Under the pieces are notes generated by a model, which searched no databases, had not been told where the DNA came from, and saw only the letters and a list, made by a program, of their open reading frames with translations. From JANPCX01 sp031431125 (GTDB lineage Bacteria > Pseudomonadota > Gammaproteobacteria > Burkholderiales > Burkholderiaceae_C), in contig JANPCX010000073.1 in assembly GCA_031431125.1 (NCBI GenBank), positions 93,543 to 157,542 on the forward strand: a stretch of DNA of 64,000 nt, read 5' to 3'. The position numbers and the translations under genes were made by a program. This document shows positions 17,562 through 26,605 of the stretch, in pieces (within the stretch, counting starts at the first letter, position 1; each line of letters begins with the position of its first letter).

Positions 17562-18692
17562 ATGCAGTTGAACCGTCCTACCCTATTCAAAGCCACTGTC
17601 GCCATCGCCTTGATCGGTGCGCTGGCCCTGACCTTGCAAGCCGAAGCGGCTGATGACACCAAAGCGCCAGCAGCTGCTGCCACCAAACCCGCATTGACCG
17701 TCAGCGTCACCCAGGCCCAAAACGGCAGCTTTCCGGTGCGCATCAGCGGCAGTGGCAGCATTGCCGCGTGGCAAGAGGCCAGCGTCGGCACTGAAGCCAA
17801 CGGCTTGCGCCTGAACGATGTGAAAGCGAATGTCGGTGATGTGGTCAAACGCGGCCAAGTGTTGGCTACTTTTGCACCTGACACCGTGCAGGCCGATTTG
17901 GCGCAGATTCGCGCCAGTGTGGCGGAGGCGCAAGCCACGCTCGCGGAGGCGGCAGGCAACGCCCAGCGCGCCCGCGAGTTGGACGCCAGCGGCGCACTCA
18001 GCGCCCAACAAATCAACCAGTACCTCACCCTGGAGCGCACCGCGCAAGCGCGGTTGAATGCGCAAAAAGCCTTGCTGCAAACCCAGCAATTGCGGCTGCG
18101 CCAAACCCAGGTCGTGGCACCTGATGCGGGCATCATCTCTTCGCGCAGCGCCACGGTGGGTGCGGTGCTGCCTGCGGGCCAAGAGCTGTTTCGTTTGATT
18201 CGGCAGGGGCGGCTGGAGTGGCGCGGTGAAGTCGCATCCAACGACTTGGCCCGCATCAATCCTGGCATGACGGTGAACTTGGTGGGCCCCAGCGGCCAAA
18301 GCGTGGTGGGCAAAGTGCGCATGGTGGCCCCGACGGTGGATCCCACCACGCGCAACGGCTTGGTCTACGTGGACTTGCCACCGGGCCATGCGGTGCGTGC
18401 GGGCATGTTTGCACGCGGCGATTTCGAACTGGGCAGCAGCCATGCCTTGACCCTGCCGCAAAGTGCTGTGGTGCTGCGTGATGGATTCAGTTATGTGTAC
18501 ACGGTGGCGGAAAACAACAAGGTGTCGCAGGTCAAAGTGCAAGCGGGTCGGCGGGTGGGGGAGCGCGTAGAAATCATCAGCGGCTTGACCGCCAATGCCC
18601 GGGTGGTCGCTGCGGGGGCGGGGTTTCTGGGGGATGGTGACACGGTCAAGGTGGTGGACGGCGGCGCCAATCCTGCCGTCAAAAAACCCTGA
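17562..18692 (+). CDS. RND efflux periplasmic adaptor (membrane fusion protein)
   Basis: A 376-residue adaptor. A signal peptide ends around LQAEAADD. Then come the split lipoyl/barrel-sandwich halves (VGTEANGLRLNDVKANVGDVVKRGQVLATF and VVAPDAGIISSRSATVGAVLPAGQELF) flanking a coiled-coil hairpin (about residues 110-185), followed by beta-barrel and membrane-proximal domains (TLPQSAVVLRDGFSYVYTV). It bridges the inner-membrane pump and outer-membrane channel. The third gene of the tetR-OMF-MFP-RND operon. Confidence 0.93.
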   Translation: MQLNRPTLFKATVAIALIGALALTLQAEAADDTKAPAAAATKPALTVSVTQAQNGSFPVRISGSGSIAAWQEASVGTEANGLRLNDVKANVGDVVKRGQVLATFAPDTVQADLAQIRASVAEAQATLAEAAGNAQRARELDASGALSAQQINQYLTLERTAQARLNAQKALLQTQQLRLRQTQVVAPDAGIISSRSATVGAVLPAGQELFRLIRQGRLEWRGEVASNDLARINPGMTVNLVGPSGQSVVGKVRMVAPTVDPTTRNGLVYVDLPPGHAVRAGMFARGDFELGSSHALTLPQSAVVLRDGFSYVYTVAENNKVSQVKVQAGRRVGERVEIISGLTANARVVAAGAGFLGDGDTVKVVDGGANPAVKKP

Positions 18693-18709
18693 GCATCCAA
18701 GGACACACC

Positions 18710-21700
18710 ATGGCCATCAATGTCTCCGCGTATTCCATACGCAACCCCATCCCCTCCATCTTGCTCTTTGTGATGCTCACGCTGGCAGGGCTGCTGGGTT
18801 ACGTGTCGATGAAGGTGCAGCAATTCCCTGACATCGAGCTGCCGACCATCACAGTCACCGCCAGCTTGCCGGGTGCAGCACCCGCGCAAATGGAAACCGA
18901 GGTGGCGCGCAAGATTGAAAACTCGGTGGCCACCTTGCAGGGCGTGAAGAACATCTACGCCAAGGTGCAAGACGGCACCGCCATCGTTACCGTTGAGTTT
19001 CGTCTGGAGAAAAGCATCCAAGAAGCCTTGGACGATGTGCGCGACGCGGTGCAGCGTGTGCGATCCGACTTGCCCGGTGATTTGCGTGACCCACAAATCA
19101 GCAAGCTGAACTTGTCTGGCGCGCCCATCCTCACCTACACCGTGGCATCGCAAAAAATGGACGGCGAAGCGCTGAGCTGGTTTGTCGACAACGAGGTCAG
19201 CCGCGCTTTGCTGGCCGTCAAGGGCGTGGGCGCGGTCAGCCGTGTTGGCGGCGTGACACGCGAAGTGCATGTGGAGATTGACCCGGCCAAGTTGTTGTCC
19301 CTGAATGCGACCGTGGCCGATGTGTCGCGCCAACTGCGCAACATCCAGCAAGACGCCTCGGGCGGCCGCGCCGACTTGGGTGGCGCCGAACAATCGGTGC
19401 GCACCATCGCCACTGTGCAGTCGGCCGAACAACTGGCGGCCATGGACATCACACTGGCTGACGGTCGCCATGTCCGCCTGGACCGCCTGGCCAAAGTCAG
19501 CGACACCGTGGCCGAAACCCGCAGCACCGCCTTGCTCAATGGCGAGGCTGTGGTGGGGTTTGAGATCACGCGCTCACGCGGCGCAGGCGAAGTGGAAGTG
19601 GCCAAAGGTGTGCGCTCCACACTCGAAAAGCTCAAAGTTGCTCACCCTGACATCACGGTGACCGAAGCCTTTAACTTTGTCGACCCGGTTGAGGAAAACT
19701 TCCATGGCTCGATGTGGCTGATGCTGGAAGGTGCCTTGCTCGCCGTGGTGGTGGTGTGGTTTTTTCTGCGCGACTGGCGCGCCACCTTGGTCTCGGCGGT
19801 GGCACTTCCCCTGTCCATCATTCCCACCTTTGCGGCCATGCACTGGGCGGGGTTTTCGCTCAATGTCGTGACGCTGCTGAGTTTGTCTCTGGTGGTGGGC
19901 ATCTTGGTCGACGATGCCATTGTTGAAATTGAAAACATCATGCGGCATTTGCGCATGGGCAAGTCGCCGAAAGAGGCGGCCATGGAGGCCGCCGACGAGA
20001 TCGGCTTGGCTGTGATCGCCACCACCTTCACCCTGATTGCGGTGTTTCTGCCCACCGCTTTCATGAGCGGCATAGCGGGCAAGTTTTTCGTGCAGTTCGG
20101 CTGGACAGCTGCGATGGCGGTGTTCTTCTCGCTGGTGGTGGCACGCATGCTAACCCCCATGATGGCCGCCTACCTGCTCGCCAAACCCACCCGCGAGCAC
20201 GTCGAGCCCGGTTGGATGAATACCTATATGCGCTGGGCCGCCTGGTGTGTCAAACACCGCTTGTGGACAGTGGCCGCTGCCACCGTGTTCAGCGTGGCCT
20301 CTTGCGCCCCCTTGTTCGCAGGGAAAATTGCTGGCGGTTTTATTCCGCCTGATGATTTGTCGCAAACCCAGGTCTACATTTCACTGCCCCCAGGCAGCAC
20401 CTATGCACAAACCTTGGCGGCGGCCGAACAAGCGCGCTTGGCGGTACAAACGCACCCCCATGTGAAGATGGTCTACACCGCCGTCGGTGGGGGGGCCACG
20501 GGCAGCGATCCGTTGGCAGGCAGCGGCGCTGCGGAGGTACGCAAGGCCACGTTGACCATCAACATGACGCCTCGCAACGAACGCGGCGGCATCAGCAAGC
20601 AGCAGGTTGAAGGCGATTTGCGCAAAGTACTGGCCGAGATACCGGGCGCACGTTTCGGTGTGGGCTTCGGCGGCTCGGCAGAAAAATACGTGTTGGTGCT
20701 GGCCGGGCAGGACGGTGCAGCGCTGGCCGCCCATGCCGCCATCGTCGAGCAAGAATTGCGCACCGTGCCCGGCATTGGCAATGTGACCAGCACCTCCAGC
20801 CTGCAGCGCCCCGAGCTCGTGGTGCGCCCCGACTTTGCCCGTGCGGCGGATTTGGGGGTGACCTCGGCGGCCATTGCCGACACCCTGCGCATCGCCACTG
20901 CCGGTGACTACGACCAAGGCCTGGCCAAACTCAATTTGTCGCAGCGGCAAGTGCCCATCGTCGTCAAGCTGCCGCCCGAGGCCAGGCAAGACCTGGCGCT
21001 GATCGAACGGCTGGCCATCCCCGGTGCGCGTGGGCCTGTGCCGCTGTCCAATGTGGCCAGCTTGAGCGTGGACAGCGGTCCCGCCCAGATTGATCGCTAC
21101 AACCGCCAGCGCAATGTGAACTTTGAGGTCGAGCTCAACGGGCAACCCTTGGGGCTGGTGCAACAACGCACCGATACCCTGCCCAGCCTGCAGAACCTGC
21201 CGTCAGGTGTGACCAAAGCGGCGCTCGGCGACGCTGAGGCCATGAACGAGCTGTTCGCCAGTTTCGGTCTGGCCATGCTGACCGGCGTGCTCTGCATTTA
21301 CATCGTGCTGGTGCTTCTCTTCCACGCTTGGGTGCAGCCGGTGACGATTTTGGCGGCGCTGCTGCTGTCGATTCCCGGTGCGATTCTGGCGCTATTCCTC
21401 ACGCGCACCGACCTCACCATGCCAGCCATGATCGGCACCATCATGTTGCTCGGTATCGCCACCAAAAACTCCATCTTGCTGGTGGAGTACGCCATCGTGG
21501 CACGGCGCGATCGAGGCATGAACCGCTGGGATGCGCTGATGGACGCCTGCCACAAACGCGCCCGCCCCATCATCATGACCACCATCGCGATGGGCGCTGG
21601 CATGTTGCCCATCGCCTTGGGCTGGGGCACCGACCCGAGCTTCCGCTCCCCCATGGCCATCGTTGTGATTGGTGGCCTCATCACTTCCACTTTCTTGAGC

Positions 21701-21820
21701 TTGCTGGTGATTCCTGTGCTCTTCACTTATGTGGATGATTTTGTGCAGTGGGTGGCGCGAATGATGATCCGTCTCTTGAACCGCAGGGCACCGGCTGCTG
21801 CATCGATTGACACACCGTGA
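18710..21820 (+). CDS. RND-family efflux pump, inner-membrane permease (AcrB/MdtB-like)
   Basis: A 1036-residue proton-driven pump of usual family length, with TM1 at the N-terminus (IPSILLFVMLTLAGLLGYV), a large periplasmic porter domain, TM2-6, a second porter domain and the last membrane block. The TM4 motif VGILVDDAIVEIENIMRHL supplies the proton-relay aspartates, and PTAFMSGIAGKFF and GTIMLLGIATKNSILLVEYAI are signature segments. Substrates (drugs, dyes, solvents or endogenous metabolites) cannot be read from sequence. The last gene of the operon, 17 bases after the adaptor. Confidence 0.95.
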   Translation: MAINVSAYSIRNPIPSILLFVMLTLAGLLGYVSMKVQQFPDIELPTITVTASLPGAAPAQMETEVARKIENSVATLQGVKNIYAKVQDGTAIVTVEFRLEKSIQEALDDVRDAVQRVRSDLPGDLRDPQISKLNLSGAPILTYTVASQKMDGEALSWFVDNEVSRALLAVKGVGAVSRVGGVTREVHVEIDPAKLLSLNATVADVSRQLRNIQQDASGGRADLGGAEQSVRTIATVQSAEQLAAMDITLADGRHVRLDRLAKVSDTVAETRSTALLNGEAVVGFEITRSRGAGEVEVAKGVRSTLEKLKVAHPDITVTEAFNFVDPVEENFHGSMWLMLEGALLAVVVVWFFLRDWRATLVSAVALPLSIIPTFAAMHWAGFSLNVVTLLSLSLVVGILVDDAIVEIENIMRHLRMGKSPKEAAMEAADEIGLAVIATTFTLIAVFLPTAFMSGIAGKFFVQFGWTAAMAVFFSLVVARMLTPMMAAYLLAKPTREHVEPGWMNTYMRWAAWCVKHRLWTVAAATVFSVASCAPLFAGKIAGGFIPPDDLSQTQVYISLPPGSTYAQTLAAAEQARLAVQTHPHVKMVYTAVGGGATGSDPLAGSGAAEVRKATLTINMTPRNERGGISKQQVEGDLRKVLAEIPGARFGVGFGGSAEKYVLVLAGQDGAALAAHAAIVEQELRTVPGIGNVTSTSSLQRPELVVRPDFARAADLGVTSAAIADTLRIATAGDYDQGLAKLNLSQRQVPIVVKLPPEARQDLALIERLAIPGARGPVPLSNVASLSVDSGPAQIDRYNRQRNVNFEVELNGQPLGLVQQRTDTLPSLQNLPSGVTKAALGDAEAMNELFASFGLAMLTGVLCIYIVLVLLFHAWVQPVTILAALLLSIPGAILALFLTRTDLTMPAMIGTIMLLGIATKNSILLVEYAIVARRDRGMNRWDALMDACHKRARPIIMTTIAMGAGMLPIALGWGTDPSFRSPMAIVVIGGLITSTFLSLLVIPVLFTYVDDFVQWVARMMIRLLNRRAPAAASIDTP

Positions 21821-22045
21821 CCAGGCTTGCGGCACCGCCCTTGCCGTGGGTGCGCTGAGGTTTCACGGGAAGTGAGCGGGCGCCCCGATGTTTCAGGTTC
21901 TAGACGATTGACGCCAGAACAGCCGCGGCGGGTTTTAGGCCTGGTACGGGCCGCCGATTCTTGGTTCAGCCCGCCACCGGTGCGGCATCACCCCATGCTG
22001 GCTGGACATTGCCCCCGCACCACTCTGGGGTCTTTATGGCCACCT

Positions 22046-22076
22046 AGTGTAAACCCTAGTGACTAGGGTTTACACT
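22046..22076. promoter_or_regulatory. Perfect 14-bp inverted repeat upstream of DUF3563 gene
   Basis: AGTGTAAACCCTAG and CTAGGGTTTACACT flank the 3-base centre TGA. It lies 226 bases after the efflux pump gene and 98 bases before the DUF3563 start, in a 354-base gap that otherwise shows no gene. It could be an operator or -35 region palindrome for the small gene, or a terminator stem for the efflux operon; there is no T-run after it, which favours an operator. Confidence 0.6.
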
Positions 22077-22174
22077 TACGTCCGTGCATACCAAATCTCT
22101 GGTGCGCACCACAAGCGGCGGTTGAACTCGGAGGTTTAACTGACCGCATGGACGAAGCCAAAAGGAAAAGTGCC

Positions 22175-22345
22175 ATGTCTTTGATCTCTATCCTCATCAA
22201 CCTGGTGTTCACACCGGCCCACGCATCAGCCTACGACGGTGACGCTGCCTACCTCTCCCAATCGGTCGACATGATTGATCTGGAGCGCCGCATGCGTGCG
22301 CTGGACGAGCGCCAGCCCTTTGGGCCTTTCGGTCTGAATGCCTGA
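22175..22345 (+). CDS. DUF3563 small protein
   Basis: A 56-residue protein starting MSLISILINLVFTPAH, with AAGGA upstream; the frame is open 9 codons earlier. The segment AAYLSQSVDMIDLERRMRALDER is the DUF3563 signature, found in small Burkholderiales proteins of unknown role. The N-terminus is hydrophobic and could peripherally associate with the membrane. A 31-base inverted repeat lies upstream. Confidence 0.82.
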   Translation: MSLISILINLVFTPAHASAYDGDAAYLSQSVDMIDLERRMRALDERQPFGPFGLNA

Positions 22346-22369
22346 GGCGCTCAGCGCAAAAAGCTGGGC

Positions 22370-22828
22370 TCACCGCGAAGGTGAGCGATTTCGGCCAGGC
22401 AAAATGCCCTGAACGGCTACGGTGGTGGGTGTCGGTAACTCTTCGAACTCCGACTCCCACACCGTGTCCCGAAGCAGGGGAACCACACTCTCGCTGATGC
22501 CGGGCATGAGCTCGGTATAGACCATGGGCTGGCGCAGCAAAGCCAGCACCGCCTCGCGGTCGAGCGACAGCTCCCCATAACGGGAGCGGCGCAGCCTGAC
22601 CGTCGGCATCTCCATGTGCAGCAAGCCTTGGTTCTGAAGGTGCTCGACCGCCAGCGACACCCGGTTGGGCGTGAGCATGCCGCCCAAATGACTCTGGCGA
22701 AATTGTCCCAAGGTAGCCCGAATGGGCAGTTTGTCGGCCCCCAGGGCCAGTAGAACCATCAGGACAACCGCGTCGTCATAGCTTTCGAGTCGGTGCAAAA
22801 GTTCGATAAAGAGTCGGGTATTGGTCAT
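22370..22828 (-). CDS. Hypothetical protein, possible winged-helix
   Basis: A 152-residue protein starting MTNTRLFIELLHRLESYDDAV. The frame is open 24 codons further, but that would overlap the preceding gene. A helical N-terminus is followed by GQFRQSHLGGMLTPNRVSLAVEHLQNQGLLHMEM and a basic stretch RLRRSRYGELSL, which reads like a winged-helix DNA-binding domain. No family name comes to mind. It lies 38 bases after the HD-GYP gene on the same strand, so it may be its operon partner. Confidence 0.55.
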   Translation of the reverse strand: MTNTRLFIELLHRLESYDDAVVLMVLLALGADKLPIRATLGQFRQSHLGGMLTPNRVSLAVEHLQNQGLLHMEMPTVRLRRSRYGELSLDREAVLALLRQPMVYTELMPGISESVVPLLRDTVWESEFEELPTPTTVAVQGILPGRNRSPSR

Positions 22829-22866
22829 GGAATGGGCTGATATCGCTATCGTTGATGGACCTTGCT

Positions 22867-24201
22867 TTAAGCAGCAACGACCGGTAAGAGGTCTTGCCAA
22901 AGGGGTTGCAGGCGCAGCTTTTCCGCTTCACCTAAGCGTTCGCTTAGAAGCATGCACTCACGTTGTAATTCGCGCAAGCGTTGTTTCAGTTCTCTGTCGG
23001 CCAGTTCCAGCTCAAACCGCTCACCAGGGTTGAGTGCAGCGCCTTCCAGGCCCCAACAACCCAAAGCGTTCCAAGCCACCTGAAGGCGCGTCAACCGCGC
23101 GATGCTGTTCTCGACGACGTCCAGCACCGGCCCGCCGCGACCTTGTTCCTTCAGCGTTTGGGCCAAGTTTTTGGCCTGAAGCGTGCGCTGTTCAATTTGG
23201 GTCAACGGCAACACGGCTTCGGTGGCCGTCGTGCCGGACGCGTCATCAGGTGCCTTCTCGCTACTTTGCCGACCGGCGTCGCATACCAGCGCCACCCAAA
23301 GAGGATCGAACTCGCCCGGCACCACACGCAGCGCAAAGCTGGCTCTGGTCAGCGGCGCACGCGGCGACCGCAATATCCCCAACGTAACTTCGACCACCGC
23401 CAAGGCGCGACCCAACTCGGATATCTTGTCCCCCACCAAACGCGCCGGATAACCCGAACCGTCCAGGCGCTCATGGTGCTCGCCGATAGCTCGGCAAAGC
23501 GCGGCCGGGTAGTCGGTGGTGTTGCTCAACAGCAGCTGCGCCACCCGTGGGTGCACGACCAAGTGTTTGTGTCCCACCAAATCCAAGGGGCCGCTGTGAT
23601 CGAGGTATTGCGGCTGGATGTAAACCTCGCCCAGGTCGTGCAGCAAGCCCCCGAGCATGGCCATGCGCACATCCACGGCCGGACGATTTCTCGACAACAT
23701 CATCGCGCCCGCTATCGCCATGGCCGCGACGGCGTGGGGCAAACTGGTCGGGCGCGTCGCCAATGCTGCAGTCAGCAGCAACTGCGCCACCGAATGCAGC
23801 GGCAGCCGTTTGACCTGCCCCAGCAAACCGCTCGCCCACGGGCGCAATGCCACCGACATGGGGCTGCTGCTGTCCTCCAACCACGCTTTGAGATCGTCGT
23901 GCAAGGCAAAGAGGGTGACACCATCTTCCGCCGTCAAACACACTTCCAGTGGGTGCTGCAGTTTGCGTTCCAGGAGGCGTTGCTGAAGTGCCGCTGACAC
24001 CGGCTGACCTTTGGCCCAGAGTTTCAAGCCGCGCACATCGACGATGTCCTGCGACGCAACGATGGAATAGGTTTCGCTGGCCTTGACGATGGCATCCAAG
24101 GCCTGAGGATTGGCCTCGTTGCCGGATGCGGTGTCAACCGCAACAGCGCTCACGCTCTTGCTCCCAAAACGCCAGCGGACCGTCGGCATTGGACACGGCA
24201 A
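22867..24201 (-). CDS. HD-GYP domain protein, probable cyclic-di-GMP phosphodiesterase
   Basis: A 444-residue cytoplasmic protein. The catalytic HD pair is H188-D189 (LLHDLGE) and the GYP signature is H242-H-E-R-L-D-G-S-G-Y-P252. Both are intact, so hydrolysis of cyclic di-GMP is expected. Residues 30-150 form an unrecognised N-terminal domain, possibly sensory. The C-terminus is a long charged coiled coil (ELELADRELKQRLRELQRECMLLSERL). It could control the neighbouring peptide/LuxR locus or be an independent second-messenger module; the sequence does not decide. Confidence 0.88.
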   Translation of the reverse strand: MPCPMPTVRWRFGSKSVSAVAVDTASGNEANPQALDAIVKASETYSIVASQDIVDVRGLKLWAKGQPVSAALQQRLLERKLQHPLEVCLTAEDGVTLFALHDDLKAWLEDSSSPMSVALRPWASGLLGQVKRLPLHSVAQLLLTAALATRPTSLPHAVAAMAIAGAMMLSRNRPAVDVRMAMLGGLLHDLGEVYIQPQYLDHSGPLDLVGHKHLVVHPRVAQLLLSNTTDYPAALCRAIGEHHERLDGSGYPARLVGDKISELGRALAVVEVTLGILRSPRAPLTRASFALRVVPGEFDPLWVALVCDAGRQSSEKAPDDASGTTATEAVLPLTQIEQRTLQAKNLAQTLKEQGRGGPVLDVVENSIARLTRLQVAWNALGCWGLEGAALNPGERFELELADRELKQRLRELQRECMLLSERLGEAEKLRLQPLWQDLLPVVAA

Positions 24202-24399
24202 CGCGATTCAAAAATTAACTCGACATGAATGAATAAATTGCTCATAAACCACCAAGTTGTTTGAATTTGGTCTCTTTGGATGTTTTGGTTATACAACTGT
24301 GGTTTCGGTAACAACTTGAGGAACTTGAGGGGAGACTGTTTTGCGGCGATAGCCACAGGTTCGCAGGACAGGGACGCGGCCCGCTTGGGGGTGCCGAAT

Positions 24400-26601
24400 T
24401 CAAACCATCCCGTCTTGTGGCCCCTGCGTTCGGGTGGGGGACCAGGAGGTTGAAGCCACGGTGCGCAGGTCTTGCGCCACCCGGCCCTCCTTGAGCACCA
24501 CCACGCGCCCCACGGAGGCAATGGTCTCGGGCCGGTGGGCCACGATGACTCGGGTGATAGACAACTCGCGTACCGCTTGATTGACCAAACGCTCGCGCTC
24601 CACATCCAATGCGCTGGTGGCTTCGTCCAAAAACAAAATTTGCGGCCGCTTGTAAAGCGCTCGCGCCAGCAAAATACGCTGACGCTGCCCCCCGGAGAGG
24701 CTGCAACCCATGTCGCCCACCAAGGTATGGAAGCCCATGGGCATGTCGTCGATTTCGTCTTCGACCGCCGCCAGTTGGGCGCAGCGGCGCACCCAATCGA
24801 GATCAGGCTCAGCGTCAAAAAAACTGATGTTGTCAACCACCGAACCCGCGAAGAGCACATCGTCTTGCATCACGGTGCCTATCATGTCGCGCCAAGCACG
24901 CAAACCCAAACGCGACAGCGGTACACCACCCACGATGAGCTCGCCACCTTGTGGCTCGTGGATGCCCAGCATCACTTTGAGCAAGGTAGTTTTGCCACAA
25001 CCGGAGGGGCCCACAATGGCCACAGACTCACCGGGTTCAATGGCCAGCGACAGGTTCTGCAACACCGGCGCTTCACCCGGCGAGTAAGCAAACGCCACCT
25101 CGCGCAGCTCAAGAATCGCCGGCACGCTTGCGTCAGCACTTCGTTTGGAGACGGGTGCCCCCAAGGGCAGGCCTTGGTTTTCTGGGGCGGTGAGCAGGAT
25201 GTCCGCCAAACGCTCGCCTTGCAGCTTGAGCATTTTCAGCTCCACGGCTTTGTCGATCAGTCCACTCACACGCAGCGCGAACTGTTCCTTGTAGGCAAAG
25301 AACGCGAACAACATGCCCACCGAGAAACTCCGGTCCAAGACCAGCAGCGCTCCCACCCACACCACGGCGACCCGCTCCAGACCAAACACCAGTTTGTGAA
25401 TCACACCCAAGCTCAGGTCGAGTTTGCGTGTGGTGATGTGGGCGTTCATCGCGTCCACCACCTTGTTCATGAACTGGGCTTGCCTGTCTTCTTGGCGGTT
25501 GTAAAGCTTGATGGCTTGCACGCCGCGCAGTGACTCTAAAAAGTGGGTGTTCTTTTTGGCATCAAAAACGATGGCCTCTTCGGTCGCTGCACGCAGTGGC
25601 CGGAACAGCGCCCATTTGGCCAAGGCATAGAGCAGCACAGCCACCAGCGCGATGCCGCTAAGCAAGGGGCTGTAGACCCACATCATGATCAAGGTCAGCA
25701 CCACCAAGAGTCCATCCAGCACAGCTTCAATGAAACTCGTGGTCAGGGTTTGCTGAATCTGCTGGACGGCACCAAACCGAGACATCACATCCCCTGCATG
25801 GCGTTTTTCAAACCACGCTACCGGCAAGCGCATCAGGTGGGCAAAGACATGTCCGAGCCACTGCAGATTCAGGTGTGATGACAGGTAGAGCACCGCCCAG
25901 GACCGCACAGCACCGGTGGCCACTTGAATCAACACCAAGAAGCCAAAACCCAAACCCAGGGTCACAAGCAAGTCGCGGTCGGCGCTGACCAGCACACCGT
26001 CTACCACCCATTGCATAAAAAAGGGTGACAAGAGCATGAAGGTTTCAAGCGCCAGCGCCAGCACAAAAATCTGCAACAGCGCCCGTTTGAGCCCCGTCAC
26101 GGGCCCAAGCAGCTGGGACAAAGTCACCGTTTGTTTTTCAACCTTCGCTTCAAAACCGGAACCGGGCGTCAATTCCAACACCACCCCGGTGAAATGTTTG
26201 GAGACTTCGGCGAAGCTCAGCTCGCGCAGGCCCTGCGCTGGGTCGTGAACCACAGCTCGCTGGCCACCGCCCAGACGGGTTTTGACTTCCGTCAGCACCA
26301 CAAAATGGTTCAGGTCCCAGTGCAAGATGCATGGGAGCTGCAGACCCGTGAGGTGCTCCATTTCCGCACGCAATGGACGCGCGGTGAGTTGCATGTGTTG
26401 GCCAATGCGCAACAAGTCCACCATGGTCGCGCCCTTGAGCGACAGCGGGTGGCGCTTGCGCAACGTGGCGAGATCGGTTTTGAGGCCGTGGTGTGCAGCC
26501 ACCATGACCAGGCAAGCCAAACCGCATTCGGCCGCTTCCGTCTGCAACACCATCGGCGTGCGCCGACGACCAAAATTCAACCGCGTGATGGCCTCCAGCA
26601 T
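24400..26601 (-). CDS. Peptidase-containing ABC transporter (C39 bacteriocin/peptide exporter)
   Basis: A 733-residue protein joining protease and exporter. Residues 1-140 are a C39 peptidase with an intact triad: Cys26 in QTEAAECGLAC, His in WDLNHFVVL, Asp in VVHDPAQG. Six membrane helices follow (about 170-450). The ATPase has Walker A GPSGCGKTT, signature LSGGQ and Walker B ILFLDEATSALD. Such proteins cut double-glycine leaders and export the mature peptide across the inner membrane. The gene starts 4 bases after the HlyD gene, which follows a 50-residue double-glycine peptide gene; that peptide is the obvious substrate. No outer-membrane partner is encoded nearby. Confidence 0.93.
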   Translation of the reverse strand: MLEAITRLNFGRRRTPMVLQTEAAECGLACLVMVAAHHGLKTDLATLRKRHPLSLKGATMVDLLRIGQHMQLTARPLRAEMEHLTGLQLPCILHWDLNHFVVLTEVKTRLGGGQRAVVHDPAQGLRELSFAEVSKHFTGVVLELTPGSGFEAKVEKQTVTLSQLLGPVTGLKRALLQIFVLALALETFMLLSPFFMQWVVDGVLVSADRDLLVTLGLGFGFLVLIQVATGAVRSWAVLYLSSHLNLQWLGHVFAHLMRLPVAWFEKRHAGDVMSRFGAVQQIQQTLTTSFIEAVLDGLLVVLTLIMMWVYSPLLSGIALVAVLLYALAKWALFRPLRAATEEAIVFDAKKNTHFLESLRGVQAIKLYNRQEDRQAQFMNKVVDAMNAHITTRKLDLSLGVIHKLVFGLERVAVVWVGALLVLDRSFSVGMLFAFFAYKEQFALRVSGLIDKAVELKMLKLQGERLADILLTAPENQGLPLGAPVSKRSADASVPAILELREVAFAYSPGEAPVLQNLSLAIEPGESVAIVGPSGCGKTTLLKVMLGIHEPQGGELIVGGVPLSRLGLRAWRDMIGTVMQDDVLFAGSVVDNISFFDAEPDLDWVRRCAQLAAVEDEIDDMPMGFHTLVGDMGCSLSGGQRQRILLARALYKRPQILFLDEATSALDVERERLVNQAVRELSITRVIVAHRPETIASVGRVVVLKEGRVAQDLRTVASTSWSPTRTQGPQDGMV

Positions 26602-26605
26602 GGGC

